Assembly: GCA_015680685.1 (NCBI GenBank)
Contig: MNCI01037820.1
Span: 808,530-870,529, forward strand
Length of the DNA: 62,000 nt
From: Gnetum montanum
Taxonomy: Eukaryota > Streptophyta > Gnetopsida > Gnetales > Gnetaceae
Direction: 5' to 3'
The position numbers and the translations under genes are program-made. The first letter of the stretch is position 1. Every line of letters starts with the position of its first letter. Below, piece after piece: positions 22,330 to 34,664 of the stretch. The notes beneath the pieces are model-generated. The model had not been told where the DNA came from. It worked only from the letters and a program-made list of their open reading frames with translations, and did no database searches.

Positions 22330-25300
22330 CAAATTGGTATCTTTCATATTATTGGGTTGAAAGGTGGAGATACAAAACATGGAACAAACTATCCATGAAT
22401 TGACGTATCAATGAAGTTCTTGGCTACTAAGACATCCTTAAAAGATTTTACTTGTTACGTGTTAACCAAGATTAGCTTATTCGGGCAATTAAGGTGGTAA
22501 CTCTTCATGGTGCCTAAATGGAAAGTAAAGTGGATATGTAGAATCCTTTCCATAATATTTGAAATTTAATTTATTGAGGTACATATGTAGGATTTCAATA
22601 AAGGAACTTACCTCCTAGTTGAAAGCCCACTTTTCATATTCTAGTGTCGTGACATTATTTGGTGTATGTCTCATGCAATTTGTTCATTATTAGGGCTACT
22701 AGTCTATTTTTGTTTGGCATGTTAAGGTTCATAAAATGTTCTTTTTGTGTTAGGCTGATGTTGAGGTCACATTTAGAATCTATGTTCAATGTACATTAGT
22801 TTGCTTGCATTGGAAGTTGTGGTACCTTATCATACACTCACTAATAAGAAGAGTAGCCTATTAGAAGTTTTAAATTGGAGTGGTAGGCCCATAAGGCATT
22901 TGTTGAGTCTTGTGCTCTAGTCTTACTTACACCTACTAATAGTTCTAGTAAGGATTCACTTGATTTTTCTATTTGTTACTTTTTCTTGATCATTTTCTTA
23001 AGTGTGATATGATGTTAGTTTATGTTCTACCCTGAAGCATCTCATTAGTTTTCTAAAAGTAGCACTTGTAAAGTGAGTTCTATTATAAAAAATTAGTGCT
23101 CTGGGGATACAAACTTGTTTACCACACTTTTTTAAAAAAAAAAATTGACTACAGTTGTGGATGTACAATAGGTTATTATTACATCCTCTAGCCATTTCAT
23201 GCAATGGTTCACCACAATAATGATGTAGGAATTTCTATTAGACAAGGATATGATGTGACCCATGAAATCAATTCCTCACAAATCAAAAGTTTCTAATGAT
23301 TAGATTCATTATTGAGAATTCTCCAACCTTGTAGTCATTACTCCATCTTTTTGGGATTATTCACAAAAGTTTATGAATTAATGTACATCCCTAAAGATTA
23401 TGGGCCAAAAGTCTCTTGCCATAAGTATTTTGATGATTATTCTCCTCCCTAAGTAGTGAACACCACAAGATTTCTCATGTGTATCTTAGAAAATTATGAT
23501 TTAACCTTCATTCGACATGTACCATTGCACTAAGCCATTTGCACAAATTTTATACAAGTTTTCCTCTATTCCCATGTATTGTTTGACTTGGTAAAGAAAG
23601 TGTTTCTGTTTCTTCCTATTCCATTTAGTAGGAACATCTTTTATGAGTAAATATGAGAGAAATTATATGTACCATGGTTTGGCTGCTTCTATTGTGGTCA
23701 TTGTTACCTTTGCAAAAAGGATCTCATTGGGAAATTGGTCAGAAAGAGGCTATTCATCAACCTTGTTGTCCCATCTTAACTAAGACGAATGGTCTACAAC
23801 AATATTCTTAGTTCCCTTTATGTTAATAATGTTAAGATCAAATTCTTACAAGATTTCCAACTACCATATGCTATGAGGACTAACTATTAGCTCGTTCATG
23901 AGGAAGCGTATTGCACTATGATCTATATGCATAAAGACTAGTATTCAAGTACATAGTGCCTAAATTTTTCTAATGCATATACAACTACCATTAGTTCCTT
24001 CTCTATTATGGTAGAGTTTAACTATGCATCTACAATAGTTTGACTTGCACAATGGATATAGTATGGACATTTGTAATCATCCAATTATGCAAACATAGTT
24101 TCCAAAGTAAATTTGTATGCATCAATCATGATCTGGAATGACCTAAATCAAATGAGAGCTTGTAGGATTAGAATTTTTATGATCTTTTGATTCAGAAGTT
24201 GGAATGCATGCTCATATTCCTTAGTCTATTCAAATGAATCATGAGCTCTACTAGTGGTTAGGTAATCTTAGAAAAATTCCCAATAAATTTCCTGTAGTAG
24301 CCTATGTTTCTAAGGAATGATCAAACATCTTTCATTATTTATGGTTGTTATGTTATTTCTTGGATTACTATTATCTTCTCTATATCCACTTCAATTTCTT
24401 TCTTTGAAATCCATTACCCTAATATAATGCTCTCATAGATTATCAAGTGCCTCTTTTGCCAATTGAGCTTGAGATTTGTCTTCATACATCATTTCAACAA
24501 CTCCACTAGCTAGTTAAGTGCTTGCTCAAAATTTGACCCATAGGTGGAGAAGACATCCATGATGACCTTCATACCACCACTAGTCTATTGTTAAAAGATG
24601 TTAAGAGCAAAGCATTCAAAAATTATAGGTACATTGCATAGGTCAAAGGGCATCTTCTTAGATGTAAAAGTTCCCTAAGGACTTGTGAAAATCATCTTAA
24701 CCTGATCTTTTGGGCTATTTGAATTTGATTATAGCCACTAGAAATATTTAGGAAGTTGTAATATTCATGGCTTGCAATGGTATCCAACATTTGGTTCACA
24801 AATGGTAATAGAAAATGTTCCTTGAAAGTTTTCATGTTCAATTGCCTAAAGTTAATGCACATTTTCCACTACTTATCTTTCTAAGATACAATAATGAGTG
24901 TGCTCACCTACTTGTTATCTACTATAGAATAGATGAATCTAACTTTTGAGAGCTTTTCCACCTCCTTCTTTACTACTTGCTTCAATTTAGGATTCAATAT
25001 CGTCTATAGTTTTCACTTTGGCTTAATGTAGAGTTCATATATATTCTGTGCTAGCATATGCATGTATCAATACCTATAATTTTATCATATGACCAAACAA
25101 AGACTGTTGGCTACTTTTTCATCTCTTTTAGCAACTTCTATTTTTGTTTCTTTATAAGCTAGGTATTAATGATTACCAGTTTACCATTTTTCAAAAGTAC
25201 ATACTTAAGGAATTTTGGTAATATTTTTAGCTCCAAGGGTTCTAATTCAAACACTTTAAAAACTTTTAACTCTTCTTAATGTGTCTCTACTTTTTTCATT

Positions 25301-26100
25301 AATTACGCATTTGAGAGTTGCCATTTGAGATACTCTATTTTATTCATTTTATTAATGTAAGTACTTGTGAGGACTTTTGTCAATTCCATGTATATTATGA
25401 AATTAGAGAAATCATCTAATATTAACCACTGGGTGCCTTCCTATTTTGTGGTTGCTGCATATGGGCGTCTTTATACATTGGCTAGTTTGGCACATGATCT
25501 ACATGCTATGATGATTCTACTTTTTATTAGCTAGATTTTCCGCATGCAGTTGCATCCTATGTTATCATACGTTATATATGGAACTTTCTTCTTTAATTTT
25601 TTCATGCTTATTCTCCTTCAAAATCTTCAAGAATAGATATCTGATTCCAAGCTTAACATTGATTGTGCTTACCTAAACTCTCACCATGATAATAGGAAAT
25701 TCCCCCTTGTAATTATCTGCATGGATCACTAAGAAATTTATAGGATATGATTAACCACTAATGATGATTACAAGATCTTCTACCAATTCTAAGAGAATAG
25801 TGATGGACTAGTCTACAAGCTCTAATGTAATTTTGCATTTGTTAAGTGATGGTAGGTTTCAAGCTTTGTATATTTCTTAAGAAATCAAATCGACTATGGA
25901 ACCTAAGTCTAGTAGAGCCATACATGGTGCATTACCTACAATATGTAAGTAGATCAAGGGACTTCTTGAATTAGTCCTTTTTTTGAAAAGATGTCCTACT
26001 TTGATCCATTTTGTAACTGCATGAGTGATCATGATAATTTGAATATCGAGGATATTTTGATTTAAAGGTAGCTTAGCGAATGTTCCTAAAGGTAATTTCC
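22330..26100 (-). pseudogene. Ty3-gypsy pol (protease, RT, RNase H, integrase), heavily decayed
   Basis: Minus-strand landmarks in order. Protease near 25935-25860: CMALLDLGSIVDLIS, with the expected D-S/T-G now D-L-G. RT near 24910-24840: VSTLIIVS, WKMCINFRQL. RT near 24655-24600: KKMPFDLCNVPIIFECF. The RT active-site region near 24582-24541 reads MKVIMDVFSTYG, where family members have MDD. Just downstream is LKLNWQKRH. RNase H near 23930-23890: MHIDHSAIRFLMNE. The integrase zinc-finger region near 23480-23390 gives HEKSCGVHYLGRR and KILMARDFWP. This order (PR-RT-RH-IN) is typical of Ty3-gypsy. Known role: polyprotein processing, reverse transcription and integration. Stops and frameshifts throughout, and the altered catalytic residues, mean it is dead. 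Confidence 0.82.
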
Positions 26101-26149
26101 ATATAGTTTATAGCCATGGATGCCTATGATGATTTTGATAAACTGGTTG

Positions 26150-27950
26150 GCTAAAAGAATGGTATTTTTTGAGGCTTATATTTAGACCCACTTGTGTTAT
26201 CATCCATTTATAAGTTTATAGCCCTGGTGACATTTCATTGCTAAACTTACAAAGGAATTTTGTTTTGCATAGATGAAGTAGGCAGTAAAGGATTTGAGGC
26301 ATGTAGTTGAGAATATTGCAAACGATAAGAAGCATATGTAAAAGGATATTTAGCTTGTGAAGTGGTAGGTTTATGGTACTTTAGAGAAGAATAGTGGTGA
26401 GTAGAAACATAGGTGGTAGAGGTACTAGACAATATAAGTTACTAAACTTAATATCCATAAGGATAAGGGTGTCTATAGGGATATTGCTACCTTGGTGATG
26501 GCATCCCCCATGACCATAATTGTTGCCACTATTGGTAGTATTCCTAAGATTGAGATGAATCCTCACTTGGATAATGCTATTGATGGTGATAGGGATGCCT
26601 ATGGTTGGCTTGAGGATAAGGTAACCTCCTTAGGACTTTTTTTTTAATGAACCTTGGATTTAATTCATAAACCTCAAATTCCTACAAGTATGACATTAGT
26701 GAATAAAAACCTTTCAGATGTTCATATTGGAAAATGTTACAACCATCATGATTTAACTTGGAGTCTTCAACCTTCTCCATTGCAGTTGCTTTCCCTTTAT
26801 GCTAGTAGTAGTCCTTATATCTTCTTTCTTTCTTTTATCTTTCTTCTTAGCTTTTTTTATGCTATTTTTCCTCCATAATCTTTAGTTTTTTTGGAATTTT
26901 TTATTAATGAAATCCCACCTTTTATCAACCCTTATCAATATATGAGTAACTAATTTTTAAATGTGTAAGGTCTTTCTTTGCACTGCCTCCTCTAATGGTG
27001 CTCCTTCATCAAGCTTATAGAGACATACCTTCTTCTTGTGGATTAAGGGGTCTCTATTGTGCTCCTCTACACTTTCTTTCTTCTTTAGTTCATCTTCCTT
27101 GTTAGTCACTTGATTAATTAATCTTTATATCACTACACTAGTCCCTCTTATCATCTATAGCTTGCCTACAATCCATTTTCCTCCTACCTTAGTCATGTTC
27201 ATCTTTACCAAAGCTTGAGGATGAGGATGAAAAACTAGGAGAGTTATGCCAACTTACTCTTCTCCTATGACCCCTTTAGTTTTCTCTTGTTTTCTTATTA
27301 GGAGATCTTAGCCTTAAGGTTTTCCTTATTCTTGCCTTACCTTGATTGCTTACCAAGTTTGAATGTAATCATGAATGGTTAAGGTCATCACTGTTTAGGA
27401 GTTGAGGATTCTAGCATTAAGATCTACTCAATCAATAATCAATATTCTTCTTCTTGGATTATGACATTAGATGAATGGGAGCCCCATTTACTTTATAAGC
27501 CTTGTAGTGAACCTCCATGAATCAGGCCTTACATAATTGAAACTTCATGGGTTTGTAATCTCTATAGATTTCTTTGAATACATTACATTTTGGGGTTGCT
27601 ACTTCAAGTCCTACAATCATCAATGCTACCATGAGCATTTATGACATTGATTGATCTAATGACAATATGATCTATTTGCCTTGGTGAAGTATGAAGGTAA
27701 ATTTTGGATGGTAAGTATTTGGATATTTGTAGATTAGTTTGACTTACTTTGGCATGTCATCCTTAGTTTTTGTATTTCTATCATGTCCTTTAGTTATATT
27801 ATATGTAGGTGGGAATCTACCCTACGAGAAGAAGATATTGTTAATTTATAAGTATGAATTAGAATAAAATATTATTATTATTGACAAATGATGAATCATG
27901 TTAAGTTCTAACAGCAATCCTTGAATGATCCTAGTTATCTCAGATACTAG
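26150..27950 (-). pseudogene. gag region of the old element (very decayed)
   Basis: Placed by position and by one DNA landmark: CCCCCATGACCATAATTGTTGCCACTAT-type sequence at 26502-26532 corresponds to the gag-tail block near 16756-16784 in copy 1. A Ser/Thr/Tyr-rich open stretch at 26432-26247 fits the gag tail. I cannot read a convincing core gag domain in 26880-27900. Confidence 0.5.
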
Positions 27951-27957
27951 CACGAGG

Positions 27958-27975
27958 TACCTAGTAATGGTATTA
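27958..27975 (-). other. decayed primer-binding site of the old element
   Basis: TAATACCATTACTAGGTA on the minus strand, one base from the LTR end. It aligns to TGGTGCCGTTGTCGGGGA with nearly all changes being G-to-A or C-to-T type. Confidence 0.5.
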
Positions 27976-27976
27976 A

Positions 27977-28810
27977 TGATGACCAACAAAGTAGACCCTA
28001 TGCCCAACCATATGAATCACAAGTGTTCATGCATAATCTTGTTGAATTCCATGGACTTAGGACTAGATGGATATCTTAGATATCTAAGTGCTAGATGCTA
28101 ATCATTATCTTCCCAATCGTACTTATGTTGGTTCACTTAGTATGGTTGAGCATGATTGACACTCATGATGGTTGTTTCTTGTTATTAAAATATTCAAAAG
28201 ATTAAAGTATTAAAATAGTAAACTAATTATTCAATGTAGAGAAGTAATATAAACTAGCCTAAGTATATAGCATCCATTTCCAACCTTATATACATATCCT
28301 AAAGATATACCAACATTGCTAGGTTACAAAGTGTTCACTAATAAATGTAACAAGTATTCATTACTAGGATTACCAAATGCTAGTAGTTTATACTTAAAAT
28401 GGTCATGCTCATGCATGATTATTTAAGAGCTAAATAATATATTTCTCAACTAATAACTTGGGAAAGTAAATGAACATTAATAGTAAAGTGCAAGAAAGTA
28501 AATCAAATTTCTAGTCCAAGTCCTACAATGGAGGAAACAAAGATTTTATTATTGTCATGCACATATGTCTAGGTACATAATGCACTCAAATAAATGCTAA
28601 GAAACTTATTTAATCCATACTATGGGGACTTAGAAAAGAAAATTATAACTTCTATAGTATGAAATTGCAAGATTATAACTAAGAAAATGATCAAACATTG
28701 CCATAAATGTAGTGAGTGCACACAATTATATAGGCAAAGACAAAGACTACGTTAACATATATGCATTGACACATATATATCAATATGATTAACCAATTTA
28801 TTTCTCATCA
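27977..28810 (-). mobile_element. 5' LTR of the old Ty3-gypsy element
   Basis: 834 bp, TGATGAC to TCTCATCA, partner of 8362-9185. The target duplication AATCT follows at 28811-28815. Confidence 0.85.
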
Positions 28811-28988
28811 AATCTTTTACTCTTAGATTTATGCATAAATTTATATAAAGAATGTTATTGTTACAAGTGTTTGTCTAAATGTTTATTGATATTTCTTCAC
28901 ATGAAAGCTAAGCGTTCTTATGAATTTCCTAAAGATTTTTTCTTCAAAGTATGAAGTAAAGAAGTTTAGATATTTGTTTGAAGCTCAT

Positions 28989-29649
28989 TATCGAGGTCTT
29001 TTGCATGTTTGATGGAGTTGCCATGTTGAAGTAAGAGGTTGTTATATATGCCTCTTATGCCCCTCAAAATATATGATGCTTTTATTATTGATTTAAAGGC
29101 CTAATGAAGTATAAAAAATTCAATAAATTAAGTGTTGTGTTGACAAGGATGCATTAATTCTAAGTCCAACTATCATTATAAATATACATCATCAACCACG
29201 TTTATGATACCATTCAACTAGTACATAGTGAAGCTCTTGCAATTTAATTTCTTTTTCCTTGTAGAAGTTAGTGAGTGCCTTTAGCATTGATGTAAGTCAA
29301 TTTTCTAGTGTCTTATTTGAATGGATTGTACCTGGAAACTTGCATGATGGCAATAAGATCAAGATTCATTTTTCTCCATTTTAGTATTCTAACTTAGATT
29401 AGTTTTACTTTCTTACATTTATTTTTTACTATTCATTTACTACTTTCCTAGCATAGAATTTACATTTGTGTGTATGTTAAACCATGATGAAATGAGTGCA
29501 ACATGTTCTCATGCCTTGAACTTGTATTAGCTTGGTAATGCTAGCAGCCAAATCCTTAGTATGCTTTGCAATGTAATAGGTTGGTAATTTGAGTAGTTAA
29601 TTTAAATATACATGAATATGATGAAAGCTTGAGGAATGGACCCTCATCA
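28989..29649 (+). mobile_element. decayed solo LTR, plus orientation, TSD CTCAT
   Basis: Shares with 53264-54204 and 60382-61285 the blocks GTGAAGCTCTT, GAGTGCCT, TTATTTGAATGGATTGTACCTG and GGCAATAAGATCAAGAT, and it ends CCTCATCA. CTCAT occurs at 28984-28988 and 29650-29654. Its start (TATCGAG) is poorly conserved, so the left boundary rests mainly on the duplication. Confidence 0.55.
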
Positions 29650-29654
29650 CTCAT

Positions 29655-30870
29655 AGGCTAGACTAGGATTTATTTTCTCATTTTAGTTAATTAGATAATA
29701 GAAATTTACTATTTTATATAGATATAGACTATGGCTATAACAACATCAATGATCATACATCTCAACTATACTTATCCATAGAACTTAAAAGGGCTACTCA
29801 AAAAATAATTGGGAAGTTAATGAGATACGATCATCTAACTAGGCTAAACACTACTAGTAGTCCATTTCTAGATTATGACATAGTCTACTGCAATGCTTAT
29901 AAAATGTATGAGTGGCTATTCAACATACATATTGCTCATTATTTTGTATCATTACTAGTGATGGTGCTAGTAGTTTAGTTTAGTTAACATCTTATATGAT
30001 TACTATAGGAGCTTTTAAATATTTATCTTCTAGAATATTTTGTATTAATAGAAGTCACACATTGTTAGCTAATTGGAATAATGGCTACTTATCATAGGTC
30101 TAATAGCCCACCATTAATAGAAAATCCTATTGACACTTGTGCTAGATATTTTGTAGGAAGCATTGATAAGAATGAAAATAATAATATTGGTTGGTACCTT
30201 TGCAAGCAAGAGTCACATATGCTTATCATGATCCATTATATCCTAAATTTACATTTATTTTCCATTAGGATGAGTAATTTTAGTGGAAAGATATGCATGA
30301 TCATATTTTAATGTATCATGATAGATTATCCCCTTTAATGCTCCAAGATATACTAATGAGATTTAAACTAGGCCACACTATAGTTGGCTACCTTCTAAAT
30401 AGAAAAATGTCTAAACTTTATTAGCCTAATGAGATCCAACATAACTTGAATTGACAAATGAAGGCAAGGCATGAGTAGAAGAAGAGCAAGTTTAATATGC
30501 CAAGCACATCGCAATCCAAGAGGGATGATACAACCAACCAATTAGAAAGGTTCTTTCATCATAGATGTAGTTTATGGAATCCTTCATGCCCTCCATATAG
30601 GTGCACCACCAAGAACTAGCAAAATGTAATGGTGTGTTTCTTCTTACCAAGAAATCCTATTGATGTTAAGCAAGATTAAACAATCAAGAGATCTTTGAGA
30701 CCTAGGACTTCTAGTGTGTTAGAACACAGTAGTGGAATAATATTCCTTTGAGACTCTTTCCTTTAAAATTTTAGCTCTAAATTTGGCTGAAAAAGTTAAC
30801 CAAAATTTAACAATGGATGAAGATGTAGGTTGTGGTATTTTTTTTTTTCTTGTTAATCATGAGTTGTGGT
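29655..30870. other. no recognisable feature
   Basis: AT-rich. The 76-codon open stretch at 30081-30311 has no domain I recognise. Probably old repeat sequence. Confidence 0.4.
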
Positions 30871-31690
30871 TGACTCATGGTGATTCATCATGAATCATGA
30901 AGAGGTTTTGGTGATGTAAATTGCAAGTCATGGTCTGGTCATGGTCCTACAAAATAAAGAATAAAATAATTATATAAACCATAAGTTAACCAAGGTTCAT
31001 GGTCAATTCATGGTGGCTATTTTACTTTCCTTATACTTTAAACTTCCTTTTCATAAGTTTACTATAAGTTGTGATAACTCTAAATGATAGACCACATGGT
31101 CTAAACAAATTTCTGGAAGTTCCCATCATGAGTCATGATTAGATCATGAAAAAAGTACCATCAATCATGATGGAAATATGGTTTGTTAAAAAAGTATAAA
31201 GCTAAAAGATAATGAGCTTTGGATGAAAACTAGGATTAAACTAAACTTTCAATTAGGAAAAGACAATTAAAATTGTATTCATCAACCTCTCAAGACATGA
31301 AATAAGGAAGTAAAAAAATCAATGACATCCAATACTTACAAAGATGTTGGAGTGAGCGTAGTTTAATGAATTATGAGATCCTTGCAAGTTAGGATGGTAG
31401 TGGCAAAAGCCTTTTTGTTCTTAATTATTAAATTCTAAAATAGTAAATCACCCACAAGTTAACTATAAGTTGCAATTGGTTTCATCATTGGACTATGATC
31501 TAGCCATGAGTCATCATGAATTTTTCTTATTCTTTACCACAAGTCATGATGTGATTATAGTGATGACTATGAGATGGTTGCAAGTCACGATTTGGGTTAC
31601 AAATTCATCATGAGTCAAGTTTTTATCAAAGATTAAATTTTTGAGTCATCATGAGTGACATTCTAGATCATGGTGAGGTTTTGATCTATG
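30870..31690. repeat. decayed short repeat rich in CATGAGTCATGAT-like units
   Basis: Imperfect, irregularly spaced units built on TCATGAGTCATGATT and their complements (for example 31125-31150, 31508-31530, 31605-31620, 31640-31660). It looks like an old minisatellite or a repeat-rich region of a transposon. No coding frame. Confidence 0.4.
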
Positions 31691-31938
31691 TAGATGTGAA
31701 AAAAATAACAATTTTAGCCTTAAAATTTAAAATCAAGGGCATCTCCAAGCCCAACTCTTCATGAAAATATGATTAAACATCATATAAATGATAGATCTAC
31801 TTATGAACATTACATGCAAGGCTATTTAAGGAATATTTGACAACATCTTCATCTAGTTTATTCCCTTTACAAATATACATTTAGAAATTATGAACAAAAT
31901 ACTTCTCTCCTTGTAGGAGAAATAGATTTTTAGAACTA

Positions 31939-32311
31939 TCATCAAAGAGCTTCAAATATCAAATTACTCTTCCAATTATAACATGCAATCAAATTTATAA
32001 ACATCAATAATGTAACAACCTAGGCCTTTCCTTTCTCTCTCAAACTTATTATTGGTGTCTCAATCTTATTATTGGTACAAGTGTTTGGAAGCTATGATGT
32101 ACCTTAAAAGGGACATTTTTTATCATCAAAGAGCTTCAAATATCAAATTACTCTTCCAATTATAACATGCAATCAAATTTATAAACATCAATAATGTAAC
32201 AACGTCAACCTTTCCTTTCTCTCTCAAACTTATTATTGGTATTGGTATTGGTCTCTCAATCTTGGTACAAGCGTTTGGAAGCTATGATGTACCCTAAAAG
32301 GGACATTTTTT
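31939..32311 (+). repeat. tandem duplication, unit about 184 bp
   Basis: 31939-32122 and 32123-32311 are near identical. Both start TCATCAAAGAGCTTCAAATA and end AAAGGGACATTTTTT. The second unit gained an extra TATTGG-type microrepeat. Confidence 0.85.
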
Positions 32312-32429
32312 TGCAGCTCAGAAATTTTTATGAATTCTATAGGAACGTGAAAAGGAGTATTGATACATAAACCTTTCCTTTCTCTCTTTGAAAACTACGA
32401 TGTAATGTACTAGCCATGAATTAGCATGT

Positions 32430-33290
32430 CACTGACCTGGATCTATCGTTATTCTTTAACAAATTTTTTAATTTTTTGAGATCTTTTATAACTCAGCAGC
32501 TTGGTCCAATCAAAGCCTGCTTGCTTTCTTTTCAGGTTCAACAGCGAGTTTATTCCGAAAAGGAGGAGCAGAAGATCTGAGATGAGATGGTTCAAAATTT
32601 GGGATTTGGTTGGTCCGACTGCTTCACGAAATCCTGCAATTTTGCAAAACGTTTTGAAAAGGTTATTGGATTTCACGCTTTTCACCCTCTTCATGAATGC
32701 CAGACGGTCCAAAAAGCAGAAGACACGCCAAGAAATTTTCCACATTCTTCGAAATTTATGGGCTGCGTCGAGCCAGATCCTGGCGATGAATCACGAGGTT
32801 ATGCACTTCATTCTTTTTGTATACTATATAATTAATGGCCTTCGTGGTTTCAAGATCTCTTTCTTTTTTGAGAACGGCGGGATTTTGACAATACAATGCA
32901 TTTGAAGCAATTGTCAATTTCTGTGGCGATGATGATGATGGACTCTTCTCTTGCAAGATTTCGATCTCTCGGCGCAGACCAACTTCCTTGTAGCGGTTCC
33001 AGGGGAAATTGTAAGAAAAGTAGAGTGGGCGTGTTAGGTTGCCCAAATCCTTCTTTCCCATTAAGAAATAAATTATTTCACTCCGCGGTGAATCTGCCCG
33101 ATAAATTAAGAAATTTGTTTGATTCTGCGGTGGGAAAGCTACATCGTAAATTAAAAAATTTGTTTGGCTCTACAGTGCTAAATCTGTACATTTCCAATGC
33201 TTCACTATATGCAGCTTTTCCTTTGGACTTTTTTACTGATGCACCTTTTCCTTTGGTTTCTAACTTCTGAGGTATTATAAAAAACTTTCT
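32430..33290. other. unidentified GC-richer region, possible exon or gene remnant
   Basis: Base composition is less AT-rich than its neighbours. Overlapping open stretches exist on both strands: plus 32501-32905 (134 codons) and 32896-33270 (124 codons); minus 32745-32449 and 33061-32756. None has a domain, signal peptide or family motif that I recognise, and no strand is clearly favoured. It could be a fragment of a host gene, organelle-derived DNA or a transposon. Confidence 0.3.
33061..33195 (+). repeat. 45-bp tandem repeat, three units
   Basis: Units start at 33061, 33106 and 33151 with TTAAGAAAT / TTAAGAAAT / TTAAAAAAT, followed by TTGTTTGATTCTGCGGTG-like sequence. The period is a multiple of three and keeps the plus frame open. 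Confidence 0.75.
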
Positions 33291-33295
33291 TGGTT

Positions 33296-34600
33296 ATACA
33301 GGGTAAATTTACACATTTATTAATCATCAACTGAATGCACCTTTTCCTTTAGTTTTTTGGATTTTAGAAAATTTTAGTCTGTAAGGAATGATTAAAAACT
33401 TAAACTTAAGAACTTTAGTCAGTTCTACTACAATAAGTTTGCAAATGATTCATTGAATACACTTTTTTCTTTGATTTATTGGATTTTAGAAGATGTTAAA
33501 CATAGTCTAATTTAAGAATCTCACAAGTCAACATCTCAATAGTTTCATGCTTGAGCAAATACAGAAACCAAACACTCCCTAAAACATGTTGGCTCAAATG
33601 GTTTGTTTTATGTTAAGAAAACTAAACACTACTCTAGAAAACAATCAATTCAGTTATTAAAATTCACCTTGCATGCTAATTGATTAGATTTCAATCCAAG
33701 AAGAAAAGATAGTACAATTTGGATGAAAAAAGGCAATCGATTTTACTCCAAGTAAAAAGTTAGTACAATTTGTATGAAAAAAAGCAAACCTTTTCTTAGC
33801 CCAAGATGCACTAACATCTCTAAGTTTCTATTAGATGTTAAATTGCCTTCAAACTTTATAATTTACAATTGAATAACCCTAGAGAAATTGATTTTTCAAA
33901 GTTTGAGAAATACAAACCAAAACATATTTAGTTAAAAAGAATAAAAAAGATATTCAAGATTTAAGTGTTAATGTTAATTTGCCTCTTAATAAAAGTGAAT
34001 GGCATAAAAGATTTCATATAGTCAACCCATAATGAAATAAATAATGCTCAAAGACCCATATATGTTTTTTCTAGAGGTAAAGTGATGATTAAGAACAACA
34101 TAGCAACCCTAGCATTGATGCTTTCAAATCATTCCATTTAATAAAATATTCTTTAAGGATGCTTTCAAATCATTCCTTTTTGTAAAATATTCTTTAAAAG
34201 TTTGTTTGATGAAAAGAAAATAATATCCTTCCACAAGACTTCCAAAATTTTGAAACATAATATTTAATTTTCAGTTGAATCATAATTAAATTTTAAAAAA
34301 TCCATAGGAGAAATGGCAATATCTAAACTCAATCCAAAGTTTCCATAAACAAATAATACAAGATTGTAGTTTAAGATATTTTTTTAAAGATTTTTTTAAT
34401 TCCTTTTAAATAAGTCAGCAAAAAACAATTTTTAATCATAGAAAATCATAGAGACAAATTGCCAATATTCAAGGATCAAAAACTTTGAGCTTGTCATAGG
34501 GAAAGATTTTAAGGGTGCCTTCACCCCTTTAAAGACCCAACTTCCATATGTCATTTTTTAAATCCCCAAACCATTATATTAAAATGTATGGGAAACTTTC
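33296..34600. other. no gene; small local duplications
   Basis: AT-rich. Local direct repeats include CACCTTTTCCTTTGGTTT-like units (33240-33490), an AGTACAATTTGGATGAAAAA pair (33711/33764), and a GATGCTTTCAAATCATTCC pair (34119/34159). Confidence 0.5.
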
Positions 34601-34606
34601 TCTTAC

Positions 34607-34664
34607 CTGATAGATCCTGAATCATGGTCTCCTCACATACAGCATAAACTTCTTCAGTTTCAGC
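34607..34664 (-). other. candidate orphan exon
   Basis: On the minus strand an open segment encoding AETEEVYAVCEETMIQDLS is bounded by TCACTGAG and CAG|GTAAGAG, a strong donor. It lies 0.65 kb downstream of the RFC2-like stop codon. It is not expected in RFC2, and I cannot assign it to a family. Confidence 0.3.

Larger units (their letters stand above)
8362..28810 (-). mobile_element. old autonomous Ty3-gypsy element (Athila-like layout) carrying nested insertions
   Basis: LTRs at 8362-9185 and 27977-28810 are flanked by AAGCT (8357-8361) and AATCT (28811-28815), a one-mismatch 5-bp target duplication. In minus-strand order: 5' LTR, decayed tRNA-Asp primer site (27958-27975), gag, protease, RT, RNase H, integrase, an A-rich spacer, a third ORF, 3' LTR. 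A third ORF downstream of pol together with a tRNA-Asp primer is reminiscent of the Athila lineage; that assignment is inference. Two younger family members are inserted: a complete element at 10236-18983, which splits the third ORF, and a solo LTR at 21132-21843. Without them the element is about 11 kb. All frames are broken. Confidence 0.85.
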
